Positions 13,201 through 35,773 are shown, counted from the first letter of the stretch. The stretch: 64,000 nucleotides of DNA from Lates calcarifer (GCF_001640805.2 NC_066844.1:9292430-9356429), one strand, 5' to 3'. Notes: generated by a model not told the origin, from the letters alone. Numbers and translations: made by a program.

Positions 13201-15354
13201 GGGGCCTGTCACTGGGCGAAGGCCTACCAGGTGGAGTGCTTCCATGTGGCCATGGGGGATCTCTGAGTGATGGAGGTGGAGAGGTCATCGGAGGCTCCAA
13301 AGGCGGTGGCTGTTTGAATACCGATGACTCTGTGTGGCTGCTGAAGGAGGACGGCTTCTCCAGTGGGGAATGTCTGAATAATGGGATAGAAGGGACAGGT
13401 TAACTTATTGACTTACATTTTAACAAACTAAAAAAAAAAAAAAAAAAACAACTACATTTTTATATAAATATGTTCTTAATACTAATTGGCCCATGTTTTT
13501 TGTATAGAATCATATTCTACATGTTGAGCAAAGTAACAGCAACAGTATTATCTGGAGCTGCAAAAATCAACATGCCTGTTCATAGTTATTGTTTGGTTTT
13601 GATCAGACTGGAGAGTCAGACAATCACAGACAGCATGCAATGGTCAGTAAAACTCTCTTTTCGTATTATCACTATTTCACACTTTCTCTCCCAAACAGTT
13701 TCTTTTTGTGACACAGTGCCCTTACAGAGAGGCTTCCCCTACTATTTTAGTCTCTAGGATTGATGTGGCTGACTGTTTTTCCATTTCCAACTTGAAGCCG
13801 TTTGATGTCTGACTCTAATTAGATGTATATTTATTTTGCACAATGTCTTTCAGGATCACCAACCTGGAGCAAACCTATTCGGTCTGGATCCCAACTCTCG
13901 CTCTAGCAGACTTTTCACTTTCTGATGTCTTTTTACTCCACATCACTTAACTACTTCTCTTGTCCTCATTTCCTGTTGTCATTCTTCAAATCTCCAAATT
14001 GTAATTGCATACAAATCTGATAAATTCTGACATGTGATGCAACCAACATTAGATGTCATTTGAAATGGCAGAAGTGACATTATCTCTTGTTCTTAGAAGC
14101 CATAAATTTTTCTTAAAGAAATGGGAATCAGTAAAATTCGCCATGTAAATTAGGCTGCCTGATATTAGCATTGATGATAATGTGATTATGAAATGCAAAA
14201 AATCACAACATACACTGTAATGGTTCCCAACTGGCTAGAACTACTAAAGACAACAAGTTGTGGCTATACAGAGGGCTGTATGTTGGACCATTTCTTGTCC
14301 GGTGCAGCTGTCTAACAACCTGACAGTACCCAATACTGTCTGCTGAATAGCTCTAACCAGAACTTAGTCTGGTTAGAATACGTGCCCCTCTCTGCTCTTA
14401 CCGTACTCCATCCTTGGAGTTCTTGGAGTGTCTGTACTGGGGTGGGGTGGAAGGTGAAGGTGGGGCCGCCCTCAGCTGCCCAACCCCCTGGCCTCGACCC
14501 TCCCAGGATGAAGCAGAAGCAGAATTGGTCCCATGGGAGGGTGAGTGGCCATGGTGTGGCCTCTGCTGTGGCTGGGGCGCAGGGGTGGGAGAGCGCAGTC
14601 GGGCATACAGCTTGGACACAGGGCCGTGTCTACGCTCACAGTGCTTTTCAAATGCCTGTGGCTTCACTACTTGGCCACAATGGCTGCAAACTACCAGGTA
14701 GAAGTCATCGTGGCCAGGGTAGAGGCCAAAGATGGACATGTCTAGGAGGAGAGAGGAGTAATGATGAAGTGAAGAAATACAATGGATACATAGAAATCAG
14801 GCTGCAGAGGAGGAAACATGCTGATGTCATTTTGTGAGGCAGCCTAGCTCTACACTAGATTTATGTTTTGTTTTTTTAAATCTAGCACCATGGACAGTAT
14901 TGGTGACACAGTGATAGCTTGGTATATCTTGACATTTGAATGGAGTCTGTATTAGTGGATTTCCTTTGAGTGCTATGGTTTCCTCCCACAGGCGAACGAC
15001 AGGCTGCAGGCTGGGTGAATCTGAGACTGAAATTTGCACGGATTAGTGAGTTGCCTCCAGCTCACATTCACCTGAACAGAATAAATGGATATAGATAGTG
15101 GTTGGGATTAATGGATATTGATCTGGCAATGTTTGGATTTCTGTAACATATGAACTGAAAAAAATCCATAAGAAGATGCAAACTAAACAAGAAAAGCAGA
15201 AAGTTTCAAATCAAAATCAAATGTGTGAACCCCAGCTTATTCTTCTTATTAATTACTTTATGGCTGTTACTCCCATGTCATGAAGAAGGAGCTTGAGTGT
15301 GAGAAGGTGAAAATACTTACACACAAATATTAGCAGGAAATCAAATCATGCTTC

Positions 15355-15404
<50 letters not shown>

Positions 15405-16876
15405 GCGTCTGCTGGACAGCCGCAGCTACAGACAACCAGGCCAGGTGCCAGAAGCTGCCTAAGCACAAAACTACCTGGCTTTAATACTCGCCCTGGTCTC
15501 TGTGAACGAGTAGCCTCATTTACTCACTGTCTCTGGGCAAGGCTGGAGACCAAAGAGAAGCTGAGTTACAACATTCTCTGTCCTTAGAATCTCAAATTGG
15601 TTGAGGAAAAAGGGTGTCCCAAACAACAACAGCCGTGACTATGTCTAGTAGGTGAGAAAGTGTAGACTTACCCTCCTTACTGAGAGACATAGCCTCTGCA
15701 GCCTTTTTGCCATTCTTGCTGCAGTCATCCACATCAGGCCCTGAAACAGCACATTTTACATACATGTTTGATAAGCCATTTAGGAGGTCAGCTGTTTGCC
15801 AAAAGTTATATGTCACGTTCATCAGCAAGACAAAGAATAACCTTACTTCACAAATTCTGCTCAGAAACAGGCTCTTAAGCTGTGTTATATAAAGGATTGA
15901 TCTGCAGGTCAACTGCTTCTCTACAGAGTGCTGTTCAATTTTGTAGTAGTCATTTTTGTCATAGTTTGCTAATAATAAGTAGCTAATGGTATTATGTGGT
16001 GAAGGGGGACTTTATTTCATAGTTATGGACAGAGTAGCACTTGGAGGGATGCCAGACAATGAGTGAGCGCACATACTTAAAGCTGCGAAGGGCAAGAGCA
16101 CTTTTTGGGCTTAAGTCACACATATGAGATTTCCTGTCACATATAGAAATGTTTACACCAGTTTGATGAAGGCGACGGTGCTGGCAATCAATTGGGAACA
16201 TTAAAATGAAGCGAAAAGAACACAGAGTAACGTTTGCTAACATCAAAGGCTGGGCCAGCATTTACATGGTGGCAACAGCATCAGACTCCTCCTCCGTCAC
16301 CGGTGTCTACTCTGAATCCTCCTGCTGCCACCATTAGCATGCTAACGCTAACTGCCTCGTCGTCAACGGCTAGCCTGGCTTTCTTGCTAGCTAGCTAGTC
16401 TAGCTTTCTACGGCGAGAAGTTGCTCGCCCAACCATCCACACTAGCCTCCTTCCGCTCTGATGCCACCGCTGCCCGGCTCGTTTCACCAAAATGAAACCC
16501 ATCCCTTAAGCACTGGCAGCTTATTTCATGGCCAGAGCCGTAAAACACACACCGTTAGGGTGATATCTTAATAACTATCACTTGTTTTTTTCTTGAAGAG
16601 AGCATATGCAGCGGGACCTGGAAGAGAGCAACATGTTACCCACCCAGCACTAGGACCCGGCAGGGTCTTTGTTTGGGTAACATGGTTAGCTCTGTCCTCC
16701 GTTTCCACGAAAATAAACCCCGGTGCTTTGGGTAAATGGCTTCGTAACTGCCAGTGTTTGCGTCAAGGTGTTTCCTTACCATCCGCCGCTGTCACACCGG
16801 CCCACTCGGCCCAGGCAGTCCAGCTTTGACCCACGAAATCATCGAGGCTAGGCACCCGCCGATCCAGAGCAGCCAT
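1196..16876 (-). CDS. atxn7l2: ataxin-7-like protein 2 (SAGA DUB-module subunit family), 10 coding exons
   Basis: Ataxin-7 family proteins anchor the USP22 deubiquitinase module to the nuclear SAGA coactivator. Exons read on the minus strand: 16876-16780, 15740-15672, 14741-14402, 13373-13114, 12042-11960, 9432-9221, 8050-7870, 7102-6981, 4660-3694 and 1213-1196. All phases agree and the product is about 782 residues. Seen in order: start [14 protein letters not shown]; a C2H2-like finger C74-x2-C77-x11-H89-x4-H94; a Pro/Ser-rich linker; the SCA7 motif C265-x10-C276-x5-C282-x2-H285; an acidic SSDESEAEG stretch; the family block [18 protein letters not shown] (from 416); a long Ser-rich tail. 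There is no N-terminal polyglutamine. The PSLDDF start, the KEDMSIFG block and CTRLLTC favour ATXN7L2 over ATXN7 and ATXN7L1, as does the adjacent sypl2. The last 18-nt exon is the least certain part; reading through the previous donor would instead end the protein VST. Confidence 0.92.
3694..4660 (-). CDS. atxn7l2: atxn7l2 exon 9: serine-rich C-terminal region
   Basis: A 967-nt exon completing the KKIP motif typical of the family and then encoding about 320 low-complexity residues with several runs of Ser and patches of basic residues (for example KKRKGG and RKRKAPS) that may act as nuclear localisation signals. The acceptor is at 4661-4662 and the donor GTGAGC starts at 3693. The Ser codons make the plus strand strongly GGAG-rich, which creates spurious plus-strand open frames. 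Confidence 0.9.
6981..7102 (-). CDS. atxn7l2: atxn7l2 exon 8: conserved FGS/FDRR block
   Basis: Encodes [19 protein letters not shown] followed by [14 protein letters not shown], matching the conserved third region of ataxin-7 family proteins. The acceptor ends CTCTAG (7103-7104) and the donor is GTAAGA. The phase-2 exit joins exon 9 to make WKKIP. Confidence 0.9.
7870..8050 (-). CDS. atxn7l2: atxn7l2 exon 7: acidic linker
   Basis: Encodes an acidic serine stretch ([13 protein letters not shown]) followed by HPRPLA, which leads into the next conserved block. The phase needs two bases from exon 6, which fixes the exon 6 donor at 9220 (GTTGGT) rather than the stronger-looking GTGAGC four bases further into the intron. 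Confidence 0.85.
9221..9432 (-). CDS. atxn7l2: atxn7l2 exon 6: second half of SCA7 domain
   Basis: Encodes [20 protein letters not shown] and on to [13 protein letters not shown]. It supplies the histidine (H285) of the C-C-C-H zinc motif and the basic helix that follows. The acceptor ends CCTCAG at 9433. Confidence 0.92.
9755..9777. repeat. (CATT)n microsatellite
   Basis: About five tandem CATT units in an atxn7l2 intron. Confidence 0.85.
11960..12042 (-). CDS. atxn7l2: atxn7l2 exon 5: first half of SCA7 zinc motif
   Basis: Encodes [19 protein letters not shown] and on to VCTRLLTCN, giving the three cysteines C265, C276 and C282 of the SCA7 motif. The donor GTAAGC follows directly, so a 2.5-kb intron separates these cysteines from the histidine. 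Confidence 0.92.
13114..13373 (-). CDS. atxn7l2: atxn7l2 exon 4: proline/serine-rich linker
   Basis: A low-complexity Pro/Ser linker between the first finger and the SCA7 domain, for example [19 protein letters not shown]. It has a consensus donor GTGAGT and phases compatible with exons 3 and 5. Family assignment comes from its position in the gene. Confidence 0.85.
13430..13448. repeat. poly(A) run
   Basis: An uninterrupted run of 19 A in an atxn7l2 intron. Confidence 0.85.
14402..14741 (-). CDS. atxn7l2: atxn7l2 exon 3: N-terminal zinc finger
   Basis: Encodes [17 protein letters not shown] followed by [20 protein letters not shown] and H94, the first zinc-binding module of the ataxin-7 family. 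A proline-, glutamine- and histidine-containing stretch then follows. The acceptor is CTCCTAG and the donor is GTAAGA. Confidence 0.95.
15356..15395. repeat. (CA)n microsatellite
   Basis: A pure CA run in an atxn7l2 intron. Its threonine-histidine translation is an artefact. Confidence 0.95.
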
Positions 16877-16985
16877 TACTTTTACTGCGCGTTCACGCGA
16901 CGCCATCATCACTGCGCGGCAAGCGACTTACGTCATATCTCGCGCTCTCGACAGGATAGGAACTTCCTGCGAGCGCGTTCTTGGA
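16877..16985 (-). promoter_or_regulatory. atxn7l2: atxn7l2 core promoter region
   Basis: CpG-rich sequence directly 5' of the atxn7l2 start codon. It contains a CRE-like TTACGTCA (16928-16935) and an ETS-like CTTCCTG (16963-16969), with no clear TATA box, which is typical of a housekeeping promoter. The transcription start is not determined. Confidence 0.5.
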
Positions 16986-19900
16986 ACACCCACATACAGA
17001 AGCAGGCATGGAGGACATGGGGAGCTGAGCAGAAAATCTCCAAGTGATATCACTGTTTTTTATTTAACCACTTCAAAATATTCAGTAATATTCCGTGGCG
17101 TCTGAGTCTTCAATCAGACACGAGGGAGAACTTTTTTGAGACACGCAAATATCTGTAGTAATGTAAAAACGTATCAGTACATAGTCTATGAGGCAAGGCA
17201 AGTTCAACTGTACAAATTTTCAAATTCAGAGTCAATCAAAAGTGTTTTAAATAAGTCAAAAGAGTTCATTAGGACAACAGTTTAAACACAATAAAAGATG
17301 GAAACAATAGCAAATGTGCAAGTACAAGCAAGGTGATCGTCATAACAGAGAGGGGAACACAGACTAATTCATCTTAATCAATCCTTTATAACAAGTGAAG
17401 AAATTATTGTTAGACCACTGCAAAAAAAGAAAACTGGCTCTTTTTTATATCAGCAGTAGTGGTGTTCTGATGGACTGCATTAAAATTAAAGCTCTTTTTA
17501 ATGTTTTGTTCCCTTCATATCTGTTAATAGGGGTAGATAAACCACAATACTTCTATATATACAGTAATGCATCCAAGTACACTTAGAACACTTAGAAACA
17601 GTAGCTGCATCTTCCTCTGAGGCCTTGCTGTTAGTCTGCCCTGTTAAACAGTGCAAGTAAAGCATTTATATATTTATATATCATTTATAAACCATTTATA
17701 TCCAAATATTCCCCCTTGGTTCAACTCAGTTCATTTCTGCACACAGCAGATGTGAGTCAGTGAACTGACATTTACCTTTGTGTGACTCATATCATTCATC
17801 ATCAGTGAGATAATTGAGGGGCGGAACATTAATTTTGCAAATTTGTAGAGACAGGCACACGACTGTTAACTGTGAGAAGCAGAGGCAGAGCATGTTCTTA
17901 AGCAGTGATCAGAAGTCACAGGTCCACGCGCGTGAACACACCCTCTCCTCTCCTAATCCCTGTAAGTGGTTAAGCCAGCACACAGCTCAGAACTTTGCTG
18001 GAACACAAACACGATTCACCATGAAGTAGTGATGTAAATGTACGTCATGTACACTCATGTACACTGCGTTTGTGTCTACAGTCTTGTCATGTAATCTAAT
18101 AAATCATATTATCATGCGTCAGCAGAAAAGGTTTTAGAACATCTCAATTTTTCTAGCTGTCATTTAAATTTACATAATTCAGTGTCTCAGTGTTTATGAA
18201 ATTAAAGCCAGTGTAAAGCAGTATGTGCTCTCGATTACTCACACCACAGAGAAATATGTTATTAATTAACCACTCTATATATAAAATTTGGGTTTAAAAC
18301 CATGAAAAAAGCATTCTCTGCTCTGAGACGCTGGGAGCATGTCCACTGGAGGCCTTGAAAAAACGACTATTCTTATCGGTGCAGCCCCTCTCAGGTGTCA
18401 TCACCAGTACAACCTGAGTGATGGATACTAGCATCCTTATTGGAGTTGTGCCACTGGATTCAAGGAATCATGGAATATTCTTGTTGAACTACATTTAATC
18501 TAAATTTTTGTCTCATTCAGTAGCTGAGCTCACTCATGGCATTCTCTCTACGGTGTATATGTAACATTGTTTGGAAAGTTTGTCCCAATACTGTTACAGA
18601 AATTCTCACTAATGTGCTGCTCTTGTTGCATTGCCACAACCTTCTGTTCAGTTCATCCCAACTCAGTTCAAAGGGGGTTTCATTTACATGATTTTTTCAC
18701 TTTTCTTTCAGCTTGGCCAGTTTAACACTGAGCTTTGCACCATTTCAGGTCAACTGCTTGAGCTGCTCAAATTTCAGTAAAAACTAGAAATATGGGGATG
18801 TTCTGTTCATCACTTTCAGGAAAAAGATGGTTTGTGTGTATCTGTTGGTGGGAATGAAATGTCACTTTAATTTGTCTGAAAAATGGATTGGGATTAAATG
18901 TGTGTTTTGTTTTGTTTTTTTTTTTAATTTGATGGTCACTCAGCTAAATCCAAGATAAATACAGCCTATAACCATGTAACCAAAATCAGAAGCATATCCA
19001 AATGCAAAGGACCTCATCTAAGTGGTAACCATATCTTCCAACTGCATTTAAAGCTTACTATAGGAGCCACTCCGCTTCCCTTACATAGAGTTTGTCGGTC
19101 AAATCAATTAGAATAGAGAGTATAATAGTTCTCTATGACAGGTAGCAGGAGTAGACGTTTAAAGTAACAAATATGGATATAACCAAGTAAAGAACAAGTA
19201 AATCTACATTCTAAATTCTACAAACCAAACTCAGAAGACTCCAAGCAAGGAAATACTGTCAATGAATACAGAAAGACGGAATTTTGCTCTAAAACCAGCA
19301 CGTCTTGATTGACATACTTGATTTGTCAAAGTCAGACTGCTGAAGGTTCATATAAAATTCAGCTGTAGAATGTATTTTGCACAGAATAATGACTGGCTGT
19401 TGTCCCTAATCTCTTACATTGGAACTGGGTTGAGAGGGCGTTTTTTCAGTCAGCATGGACAAAGGGAACAACTACAGCAACCAATAACCTGCGTATAAAT
19501 AGGCATAGGAGTATTGTTTTGGATTTAGACTTTAAAAGAGGGATTGAGCCCAACATGGAGAAATTTGCAGGAAATGGAAACTGCTTTCTTGATTATGTAG
19601 CAAAAAGAATCTGTTGGATATTCTTACACCAACCTGTGACTGCTGAACAAGCCCCAAAATATGCTGTAGTTACTTGTTATTTTACAGATTAAGATTTCCC
19701 ATTAAAAAAAAAAAAAAACAATAAACTAATATGATAATAAGTGTCTGATTGGGACACTTCGCTACATTTCAGCTGTCTGTCTGTTGCTTTCTTCTCTTCT
19801 CACTTGGTTTCATTTAAATTACTGTCTGAGCCCCAAGGAGGTTACATTATCTGATATTTCACCAAAAACAATGTTCCTGAATGGCACCACACTCCTATAA

Positions 19901-21258
19901 CCCATCATAGTTAAACAATAACTATGACTAAATTGGACCCCCACCCAAAAAAAATGTATGTAAGGATACACTGCGTTTCCATTTTCCTGCCTGCCTGCGC
20001 CACGTTTAATACTCTTTTGCTTCTGTGTTATTATATGTAGGTCATGATCCTGTCACAGTATTAATTTGAAGATGGGATTAAAGTCCAAGATGTCAAATTG
20101 GTATTAAGCTATTGCAATACCAGTTGCTGCATGAGGAAATTTGTGCTAAGTTTGTATTACAGTATGCACTGCGCAAATCGTCAGCACTAAAAACACTACC
20201 TGTCAGGAATAAAGATGAACCTCTGCAGTATGAACTCAGATAACAGTCACAAAAAGGACCTGTGACATTCTTCTCTGTAGAACATCACTCTCGTAATGCG
20301 TCTTAGCTGCCTGTGGTCCTCAGCAGGAGCCATGACACTGAAGTGTTAGAGTGCCCTCTAGTGAAGAAAAGGGTGGAAAACCCATGTTACTTGACCTGTC
20401 AACAATATTTCCCTGTCTAATGTATGCGGATGAAATGCAGTATAAAAAAAGAAGTTGATTTTCATGACAAAAAGTGAGGTGAAGTCTCGTCAGTCTGAGT
20501 CAGGAAGTTTCATTTCTTTTTTCAAATGACTTTGGAATCCAAAGATAGAGTAAAGTTACAGTAAAAAAAAATGGGGACTCAAAATGAGTTAATCTAAATA
20601 TTTGAATTAGTAGTAAGTAGAAATTAATTAATGATAGTGGCATTGTATTGTATACATCAGATTGCCCATTATTCATCTTACAAACTGTGAGGTAAACAAA
20701 AATAAAAAGGGAAGCAGATGAGGTCACTAGTCTCACAAGTCTCAAGACGGAATTTAAGAATGTTGTCACAACCATTATGGTCTAAGACCTAAGAGAATCT
20801 AACACTTAAATGCATTACAAAGCATAAAAATGAATTAATATGAAAGAATATTTAAATGCAATATTCAAAGTAAAGAACTTGTCTTATATACAACACTGTG
20901 GAGTAGTTTGTTTTCATTAGTACCTTGATATCTATCACTCTTTGTGTTATTGAGTTAATATATAGAGTATCAATAAAGTAGCAAAGAAATTCTGAAAATT
21001 ATTACGAGACCACAGTACAATGGAAACCTTACACAATGTTACAATGAGATGTAGAGTGGACTCTGTTGCTATTAAATAATGGTGAGGGAAAAATATATAT
21101 GTTTATGAGTAATCCATGAGGCTGGAAATGCTGTGGTGCTAAAAGCTGAGCCAGCGGCCTGCTGTGACTGAATGAATGCACCTGACAGCAGAAACAGACA
21201 CAAAATAACAGTGATAAAGAAACTGTATTCAAGGTGGATCAGTCATATCTGGTCTCAC

Positions 21259-21531
21259 CTGATCCTCTTAAAAAGGCCAGTGCCGCTGACACTATTCTGA
21301 CAGAAAAAGCCTGATAAGAATAAGAGTGTATTTGTGTTTGCTGAAGGCATGGTACCTCATAGAAGCCATGGAAAACCTTTGATATCATTTCTTTAAGCTT
21401 TTGCAGATGTTTATGTTTGAGTTTCTGGTTGGCTCGTGTTGTGCAATGGGAAATGGTTGTCACTGCACCTCTTCCTGGGCAGAGATATGGAGAGCAGCTG
21501 TCTGTTTGGTCAAGCTTGTAGCCTATTGCCC
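21259..21531 (-). other. candidate coding exon of an unrecognised minus-strand transcript
   Basis: A 273-nt stretch bounded by an acceptor (GTTTTTTCAG) and a strong donor (CAG then GTGAGA). One frame is open throughout, with the reading GYKLDQTDSCSPYLCPGRG and later HKHLQKLKEMISKVFHGFYE. I do not recognise the sequence. It could be chance, a non-coding RNA exon, or a lineage-specific gene. A possible following segment starts at about 21,181. Confidence 0.22.
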
Positions 21532-21681
21532 CTGAAAAAACAGAGATGCAGAGAGATTTAGTTTGTTACATTTATAAATAAATTTATAAGATCAAGCATG
21601 TGGGCTTAAGTGACCAAACATTGAATTTGAATGCTTTCTGTCTAAAAATAATAATCATACTAATAATAATATTCATGTGTT

Positions 21682-21940
21682 CTCACTGTGCCTGTGTGGG
21701 TTCTGTCCTGGTTCTCTAGCTTCCTCCCACAGTCCTAAGACATGGAATTTAATTGGTGACTCTAAATTGCCCGTAGGTGTGAATGTGAGTGTAAATGGTT
21801 GTTTGTCTCTACATGTCAGCCCTGTGATAGACGATAGGTGATCTGTCCAGTGTGTACCCTGCCTCTCACCCAATGTCAGCTGGATTTAGCTCCAGCCCCA
21901 CTTGCAGCCCTTAAGGATAAGCGGGATAGATACTGGAGGA
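21682..21940 (+). repeat. degenerate teleost interspersed repeat, family A
   Basis: Contains the words I associate with a very common fish repeat: a TTCCTCCCACAGTCC block, TGGTGACTCTAAATTGCCC, a GTGAATGTGAGTG segment, a CTGTCCAGTGTGTACCCTGCC block and a GGATAAGCGG end. Partial copies occur at 51,485-51,605 (minus) and 61,088-61,205 (plus). Its transposon class is not certain; it is probably derived from a LINE tail or a SINE. Confidence 0.75.
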
Positions 21941-24095
21941 CGGACTGTTCAGATGAAATTCATCACTGGGAGGCTCTGTATTTTAATGGCAGTCTGAGAA
22001 GAAAAAAATCACTCCTTGGTTGAACTGCTCCAAGTGTTGTTCACACTGAGGCTTTGCTTCATTTTAAGGGGTCACAAGCAAGACGGTAGCAGCCCATTCT
22101 AAACAGTCCTTCTTTCATGTCCTCCATGTTTCTGACCGGACCCCAGGCCACTGAATGGATGTCCTGGAAGGAACACATACTGTATATAAATGGCATGAAT
22201 TTTAAGCAGGATATGAAAGATGCTGACAACCATATTCTGCACATAGTGGCTTTAAATGTCTGTTAACCTGGTGGGTGAGTGATAAACAAATACAGACACA
22301 CTGGCAGACAACTTATGAACTCATTTTGCAGTGTAATTAAGAAAGGAGACAGAATCCAGCAGTTGCAGCTCTCATGTTTTACACATCAAAACAGATAAAC
22401 TATTGTTTTCCTTTTGCACAAACAAAGCATAAAATACATTTAGTCCAATATCAATAAACCATTACTTAAACATCCATACATCACTGTGCTCTGTTTAACT
22501 AATTAAGATTTATGTTTTAAAATTGATAACCTCTTATATATTATATTTTATGTCTAATTTCAATATGATGTGGAAAATATATTATTTTACTTGTAGAGAC
22601 TCAAACAGTCCCTCATACATTCCCTAGGCTATGGCAATGAAATTAAACACCTGCACAGATTGTTCTGATTTGAGTCACTGTGCAGTCTATTAATGCTCAT
22701 ATACTTCATATGGATGATCAGCTCTTCCAAAGTACAATGCAACTAGTCGATGTGATCACAGGAAGTTATCAAAACAGTGACTCAGAACAACTATAGGAGA
22801 TCAATAAAAACCTTCCAATGTATGGAAATGCTGTCAATTTACATACAGAGCAAATCTATGGGCAGGAGCTATAAAGAAATACAGCAGGATTACATCAACC
22901 TTTTGCCACTTGTGAGATGTGAACTATTTACCATGAAAAGATGAAGCCTAAAGCCACTCAGTGGTACAACAAATTTGATGTTGCCAAAAACATAAACAAA
23001 TCACAGAGAAGCTGCACACTGACACTTTTCCATTGGGAAATACAAACAGAAACCCAACATTGGTTTTAAAAATAGGCAACAGACCAATTAAAAATACATA
23101 TGAACTGTATAAATAATATCACTGCAAGTCACCTTTTGCAAAAGGCAGTTGAAACAAGGATGAGTCTTGAGTAGTCTAAATGTAACATTTTGATCAAACA
23201 GGAACTAGACAAATTTTGGCCTGACATCAGTTACTTCCATTGTGAGGTCATGTACAACAGCTACTGCAGTAAACATGTAGAGAGCCTGCCACACAGGCTG
23301 AAAATATAAAGTGTGGCTAACGCTGTCACAACCTGAAAAGTCTCCACTTCCCCACTGGAAATACAGTAGATTGTAGTGTGGTTTTTACTTAAGAGTTTTG
23401 TTGTTTGTTTGCTATAAACAGTTAAATGCAAGAAAACCAGAGTATTGAAACTGCATCAACCATGTAGTTATATAGTATATTGTAGTATTTCTCTATTGAC
23501 TAGAACATTGGTGGGAGAATGATATGACTGTTAATTTAATCCTTAGATGGCATAATTCCCCAGAAAGCCGGAACACATTCCCTGATCTGATTATATACCA
23601 GGCCTGTGGTATCAGCTATTTCTTTAACTGAGGGAAAAAAAGAGCGCTGTGTTTTTCAGTTGGTCCTTTACCCTTTTTCAGTTAATTGAGGACCAGCAGA
23701 GATTCTGGTTTCTTACATCACAATTTCATCACTAGGTGGCTCCCTGAGGAACAGATGCCAAGAGAGGACAGTATGCTAATGTGGAAGCAAATTCAGTGAA
23801 GGACTGCTGTTGTTAACACAGCATACATACAGTTTTAGTTTTCAACTCAGGCTACATTCACAGAAGCTCTTGTACATAGTATTTTAGTTTGTATCCACAC
23901 TTAGTGTTTTCAAGGCACATGGGAACTGGGAGTAGATGACAGATTAAAAAAAACGCATATATAGTGTTGTGGGGTATTTGGTACAACTGTTTTTCTTTTT
24001 TCAATTTTTGCAATTTAATATTATAGACCAGTGTTGGGCACAAAGCATTTCTGCTGTGGGTACAGGGTTATGCTTGAGGACTCTCTGTGAAATGG

Positions 24096-34318
<10,223 letters not shown>

Positions 34319-35589
34319 TGAGACGTCAAACAATTGAAAAGTACTTTGTTTGTACTCCTAAAGTTGTCGGTTTGGTTGCGAAGACACTGTTTACATTCGA
34401 ACGGTGGCATGCAATACAACGGCTACTGACTATCAGCAGGCAGTAGAGCAACAGCCAAGGAACTAACTGAAAAACCTACTGTCAAAGCCTGTACGATTGA
34501 ACCGCTGTCAAATTCACCAAAATAAAATATGCAGCACTTCCTGTTACTTTTCAAAATAATATGTACATGGACAGACACATGACAGACACATGAAACATTA
34601 TAAAGTCGGCCCATTTCAACCACAAAATTAATTATTTTATTAATTTTTATTCATTAACTATTTTAAAATAGTAAGACAGTTTGTGCTCTCTTCGCATTAG
34701 TTTTATGTTTATTGTAACAAAAACAAACGAGGAAAGCACGTCTTTAATCACAAATCAATTTATTACTAGATTAATTTACCAGCAGGAAGGTACTATTATT
34801 GAATGAGTTAATATTACTGTTGTTGTCGTCGTAACCGCACAATTTTGATCAATGAAGGACGTCGCCTTCAAATTATTGCAGCGTTTATCCCACTAATTTC
34901 CTGAAAAAAAAAAGTTACACTATGCAACTATGTTGTCTGTGGTAATATGCTTAGGCAGTCGCATTTGGAAATTGTAAATGATGGATGACATGTTAGGCGC
35001 GCTTTTCTGTGCGTCTATCTGTAATATTTCTGTGTGTTATATTGGGAACTCTGAGATGGGAAAATATGGTGGTCTTTTTTGAGCATAAATGAAATCAACC
35101 TGACATTGCTTCTTTGTGGTAATATAACAGCTCTCATTGTTCATTATTAGTTTACTTCACAATTAGTTAAACACTATCAGCTCAACAAAATCAGTGATGG
35201 AGGTAGTATTTATAAACGTTTGCATTCAGTATCACAACTATATATAACTTTTATTAGCACAATGTACTTAAAGTAGAAAAAGTAAAGGTACTTATGCAGA
35301 AACAGGACATCAGGACATTTATTGTATTCGTAGATTTTTATCGTTGATGCAGTATGTCTTAGTATAAGTAGTATGATTATTATTACCAATTACTATGAAA
35401 GGACTTCGGTATACCTTTGTAATTAGTCGAGGCAATTAAAATGTAATGTATCATCTCTGAAATGTAGAGGAGTGTAAGCAAGCAAGTCGTCGTGAGAACT
35501 TTCTGTTTCAGGTAGAGTCCTCGAATTTACAAAATTTCCATTCAACATGAACGCACCACACTGGGTGGCCCACCCTCGCCGATCCTAGA
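34319..35589. promoter_or_regulatory. divergent intergenic region between sypl2 and zc3h11a
   Basis: The two genes are head to head. The sypl2 start codon is at 34,318 and the probable zc3h11a transcription start is near 35.6 kb, so about 1.25 kb may serve both. About 215 bases are occupied by a fish repeat (35,262-35,480). Clusters of GCTAAC and GCTAGC words occur just inside both genes. Confidence 0.5.
35262..35480 (+). repeat. fish interspersed repeat, family D (partial), in divergent promoter
   Basis: Contains ATGTACTTAAAGTAGAAAAA, GTAAAGGTACTTATGCAGAA, a TTTTTATCGTTGATGCAGTA block and TCTCTGAAATGTAGAGGAG in the same order as the longer copy at 55,725-56,100 and as a fish repeat I know from memory. 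The terminal part is missing. Confidence 0.65.
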
Positions 35590-35773
35590 GCCGCCATTTT
35601 GCTTGAGTCCGAGTCCGGCTACGGCAGTCCACGAAGAGGGACGGGGTTTTTCCTACATTACACAACTTTTATAGTCTTATAAAACCTGAACTGGTAATGA
35701 ACACCGCACACTTTGTTTGCATAAAATCTTTAGCTGTTACACTTTAGTGTGAAAATACCGAAGTGAATATCAG
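35570..35773 (+). other. zc3h11a: probable zc3h11a non-coding first exon
   Basis: A GC-richer segment with the YY1 site at its start. Candidate donors are CTG then GTAATG at 35,694 and CAG then GTAATT at 35,774. No ATG here is in frame with the zinc-finger coding sequence. Exact boundaries are not determined. Confidence 0.35.
35590..35601 (-). promoter_or_regulatory. zc3h11a: YY1-type site at zc3h11a start region
   Basis: GCCGCCATTTTG on the plus strand is a full match to the YY1 core (CAAAATGGCGGC on the other strand). Such sites often lie just downstream of transcription starts of TATA-less genes. It supports a zc3h11a start near 35.57 kb. Confidence 0.5.

Larger units (their letters stand above)
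16986..24095. other. intergenic gap between atxn7l2 and sypl2
   Basis: No gene is recognisable. The gap holds AT-rich sequence, poly(A)/poly(T) tracts (for example around 18,910 and 19,705), one degenerate fish repeat (21,682-21,940) and weak minus-strand exon candidates near 21.2-22.2 kb. The sypl2 3' UTR should occupy the upper end, but no convincing polyadenylation signal could be fixed. Confidence 0.5.

Noticed and set aside
15348..15587. Frame starting with threonine-histidine repeats
   Set aside because: Translation of the CA microsatellite.
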